Below are positions 63,080-64,000 of a stretch of 64,000 nt of DNA, piece after piece. Position 1 is the stretch's first letter, and each line of letters opens with the position of its first letter. The stretch comes from Vreelandella azerica. Its GTDB lineage: Bacteria; Pseudomonadota; Gammaproteobacteria; Pseudomonadales; Halomonadaceae. The stretch lies in assembly GCF_013112225.1 (NCBI RefSeq), contig NZ_JABFHI010000003.1, positions 405,005 through 469,004 on the forward strand. The letters run 5' to 3'. Made by a program: the position numbers and the translations under genes. The notes beneath the pieces were generated by a model. It was not told the DNA's origin. It ran no database searches and saw only the letters and a program-made list of their open reading frames with translations.

Positions 63080-63206
63080 TTTAAAGTCCCATATTTGTGA
63101 ATCCAGGTCTGTGAATTCGGGTTGATGAATTCAGCAAACCCAACCTGCTAGAGCGTAAAGGGAAAGCTAAGGAAAACCGCTTAGGATAATAACGCAAGGA
63201 GGGGCG

Positions 63207-64000
63207 ATGAACGAGAAAAGATCCATACAACATTGGGTGGGAACCAGGCGTCGATGGCCGCTGGGTGTTGTTCTGAGCGTCTCTCTTGGCGCCATGCTGC
63301 CTGCCATGGCGGCTGAAAACGACACTGTGATGTTCGCCTTTGCCGACTCACTGTTACTGGAGCCTGCGCCCCAAAGTACACAAGCTCGGGTGGCGGGCGA
63401 GTCGGCAATACGTGCTGCCCTGACGCAAATCAGCACTGACAATCCAGGGCTGGCGAATGAGCAGCTACAGGCCCTCTATGAGCAAGTGGACAATGCGTTT
63501 GTGTGGCAAAGCGAACGCCGCGTTAATGCTCTGGTGGAGGCACTCAGAGAGCTGACAAAAGATGGTTTGACAGTAGAGGACTATGCCACTGATGGGTTGC
63601 TGTCTGACATATCAGGCCAGTCGTTCGGCTGATGCCGCGGGTAAAGCGGATTTTGATCTCAATGCCACACGTCAATTACTTAACGCTCTGGCCCATCTTC
63701 AAAATGGTAAAACGGATCCTCGCCGCTTGATGCCAGGTTGGGATGGGCCTGAACAACGTGCTTTACCGATGGCAGACATTGCTCAACGTCTTCTTGCTGA
63801 TGATGTGGCGGGTGCCTTTGAGCGTGTTCGCCCCAAGCAGGCGCATTATCAACAGTTGCGCCAGGCGCTGGCTGAATATCGTGCCATGGAGCAGGCCAGT
63901 GTGGCCTTTTTCCCCGCACGCGATGAAGCGCTACGTCAGGGGGGCGTCATGCGGATGTGATGATACTGCGCCAACGGCTAACCTACTGGGGGCAACCGGG
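63207..64000 (+). CDS. L,D-transpeptidase, LdtD/YcbB-like (frameshifted, 3' end cut by window)
   Basis: N-terminal part of an LdtD-type enzyme that makes 3-3 crosslinks. A signal peptide (LPAMAAEND) is followed by the helical scaffold: VDNAFVWQSERRVNALVEAL, DFDLNATRQLLNALAHLQNGKTD, and HYQQLRQALAEYRAME. Two frame breaks occur. One at about 63600-63625 is not obviously a homopolymer. The other is six G at 63939-63944, where one more G gives QGGRHADVMILRQRLTYWG. The catalytic domain lies beyond the window, so activity cannot be judged. It could be a real pseudogene, but the homopolymer pattern favours error. Confidence 0.72.

Overview
The window reads as a chromosomal segment of a moderately halophilic gammaproteobacterium, most likely Halomonas or a close relative. 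This rests on gene content and order: two betaine/choline/carnitine-type (BCCT) transporters beside a universal stress protein, an AmgK/MurU cell-wall recycling pair, a HexR-type regulator, a DUF368 gene between pcm and nlpD, and an ArgP/ArgO pair. I could not run a database search, so the genus is an inference. There is no prophage, insertion sequence, CRISPR array, rRNA or replication origin. Most of the region is conserved housekeeping DNA.

Layout. 1-4.2 kb: queA (cut by the left edge), tRNA-Leu(CAA), a RidA protein, a HexR-like regulator, an EAL-domain fragment and a FemAB/GNAT-like protein. 4.3-11.6 kb: the cluster ftsB-ispD-ispF-truD-surE-pcm-DUF368-nlpD-rpoS (division, isoprenoids, tRNA modification, survival, general stress). 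11.7-13.8 kb: alr and a lipid A acyltransferase. On the minus strand follow speD, an OsmC protein, murU and amgK. 17-25 kb: lptD-surA-pdxA-rsmA-apaG-apaH-cca (outer-membrane assembly, vitamin B6, 16S rRNA maturation, Ap4A hydrolysis, tRNA CCA end), facing folK-folB. 26-31.6 kb: tsaD, divergent from the macromolecular-synthesis genes rpsU-dnaG-rpoD. 31.8-34.7 kb: the glutathione-dependent formaldehyde pathway (adhC, fghA) and mtgA. 34.7-43.2 kb: an EamA transporter, a DUF4168 protein, a cNMP/CBS/DUF294 protein overlapping a DnaQ-like exonuclease, and uspA with two tandem BCCT genes. 43.5-50.5 kb is the most accessory-like part: aldose sugar dehydrogenase, AEC permease, TonB receptor with a Fur-box-like site, a gutted ABC transporter, a YceI-like protein, a tRNA with CAT anticodon (probably Ile2), an antitoxin remnant, a deaminase and an RlpA-like protein. 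50.7-64 kb: cytochrome b561, argP/argO, ltaE, a 38-residue ORF with its own operator-like palindrome, pntAB, an ABC exporter, DUF1415, a chemoreceptor and two divergent L,D-transpeptidase genes.

An important property of the sequence: about 14 genes, including ones essential or nearly so elsewhere (tsaD, alr, pdxA), are broken by frameshifts. Almost all can be placed at a homopolymer of 4-6 bases that is one base short. This is the signature of pyrosequencing- or Ion-Torrent-like indel error, so I treat these as real intact genes with sequence errors. The genuinely decayed genes are the EAL fragment, the ABC transporter with an internal deletion, and the truncated antitoxin.

No clearly new multi-gene system stands out. 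The best leads are the 38-residue ORF beneath a 39-bp palindrome (54.2-54.4 kb), the cNMP/CBS/DUF294-exonuclease pair, and the uspA-BCCT-BCCT cluster.
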